From positions 1-64,000 of the forward strand of contig JBAJFG010000146.1 of the NCBI GenBank assembly GCA_037903475.1: DNA of 64,000 nt, read 5' to 3'. The stretch is from Ancylostoma caninum. Taxonomy: Eukaryota > Nematoda > Chromadorea > Rhabditida > Ancylostomatidae. Below are positions 63,235-64,000 of this stretch, in pieces; position 1 is the stretch's first letter; each line of letters begins with the position of its first letter. The position numbers and the translations under genes were made by a program. The notes beneath the pieces are model-generated. The model was not told where the DNA came from. It saw only the letters and a program-made list of their open reading frames with translations, and ran no database searches.

Positions 63235-64000
63235 ACCTTGCGCATAAACTGGTAGGCAAACCAACACAGTAATGTCAGGGAATTTCAGCCCAACGTTCTA
63301 GTGATCAAGTATAATTTTCTTATCCAAGTTATGAATATTCCTTCTGGCACGATTACGCATATCTACATTTGATTTAGAAGCAAATGAACATTGTTTTCCG
63401 GAAACTTATTTTCCGCACTCAAAAATTCACAGACAAGCTCTGCAAACTTGGGTGCACCTGACGGCTGTCAACAACCATCTCTAGTGGCAAGAACGGAACA
63501 TTCCTCCTATTCGTTGAATATCGACCAAACATTATCCGCTTTTGTTGCAACTCATTCAAACGGACGAAAACAGTGTCGGTTTCCGGGGGTCTCTTATTTG
63601 TTTTTCAATTCTTACTCATGAATGCCACTGGGGTTGAAGACATGAGGTGAAGACATGCCCACTGTTTTCGTCCGTTTGAATGAGTTGCAACAAAAGCAGA
63701 TAATGTTTGGTCGATATTCAACGAATAGAAGGAATGTTCCGTTCTTGCCACCAGAGATGGTTGTTGACAGCCGTCAGGTGCACTCAAGTTTGCAGAGCTT
63801 GTCTGTAAATTTTTGAGTGCGGAAAATAAGTTTCCGGAAAACAATGTTCATTTGCTTCTAAATCAAATGTAGATATGCGTAATCGTGCCAGAAGGAATAT
63901 TCATAACTTGGATAAGAAAATTATACTTGATCACTAGAACGTTGGGCTGAAATTCCCTGACATTACTGTGTTGGTTTGCCTACCAGTTTATGCGCAAGGT
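63235..64000. repeat. large near-perfect inverted repeat, open at the window end
   Basis: Left arm 63235-63575 and right arm 63660-64000 (341 bp each, no indels) differ at five positions, all transitions, around an 84-bp spacer. The right arm reaches the last base of the window, so the true arm length is unknown. Each arm carries the same short ORF (MFSGNLFSALKN), of about 76 codons on + and 79 on -, without known domains. It could be a foldback element, a recent inverted duplication or an assembly fold-back artefact. Confidence 0.85.

Overview
The window looks like nuclear DNA of a parasitic strongylid nematode, most likely hookworm-like (Ancylostoma/Necator type). The evidence is a gene with short TTTCAG-type introns, RTE-clade LINEs, several mariner/Tc1, hAT and piggyBac-like remnants, and a BEL/Pao retrotransposon carrying an envelope-like region of the kind known from nematode elements. 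There is no bacterial gene organisation. The species call is inference.

One host gene can be followed on the + strand: a homologue of the RBR E3 ubiquitin ligase RNF19/dorfin. Twelve exons between 20251 and 60991 join in a single reading frame (1440 nt, 479 codons plus stop) and encode the end of the IBR, the catalytic RING2, the two hydrophobic segments and a Ser-rich C-tail. RING1 and most of the IBR are not in the window. Only about 3.5% of the 40.7 kb span is coding, because two introns of about 18.5 kb and 17.3 kb are filled with transposons.

Layout. 1-10.5 kb: decayed LINEs on the minus strand (two RTE-type, one of another lineage), one split by a foldback element with tRNA-like arms, plus mariner-type MITEs. 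10.5-20.2 kb: MITEs, three minisatellites, a hAT-like element holding a mariner fragment, and a pseudogene remnant. 20.2-20.9 kb: first four visible RNF19 exons. 20.9-39.4 kb (intron): a dead mariner, then a complete BEL/Pao element (24012-33767) with identical 381-bp LTRs, a 5-bp target duplication, a tRNA-Gly primer site and one intact 2582-codon ORF running gag-protease-RT-RNase H-integrase-envelope; then a third RTE copy. 39.4-42.2 kb: six exons and a piggyBac-like MITE. 42.2-59.5 kb (intron): a long CATA/ACATT microsatellite cut apart by two hAT-like MITEs, an internally deleted BEL element on the minus strand and a Tc1-like foldback element that itself holds a tRNA-derived SINE. 59.5-61.0 kb: last two exons. 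61-64 kb: non-coding sequence ending in a 98.5% identical 341-bp inverted repeat that runs off the window.

The most unusual signals are the leader of the intact BEL element, with twelve hairpins sharing one loop motif while the outer stems change sequence yet stay paired; the same architecture with a different loop in the second BEL element; the intact envelope-bearing retroelement; and the terminal palindrome.
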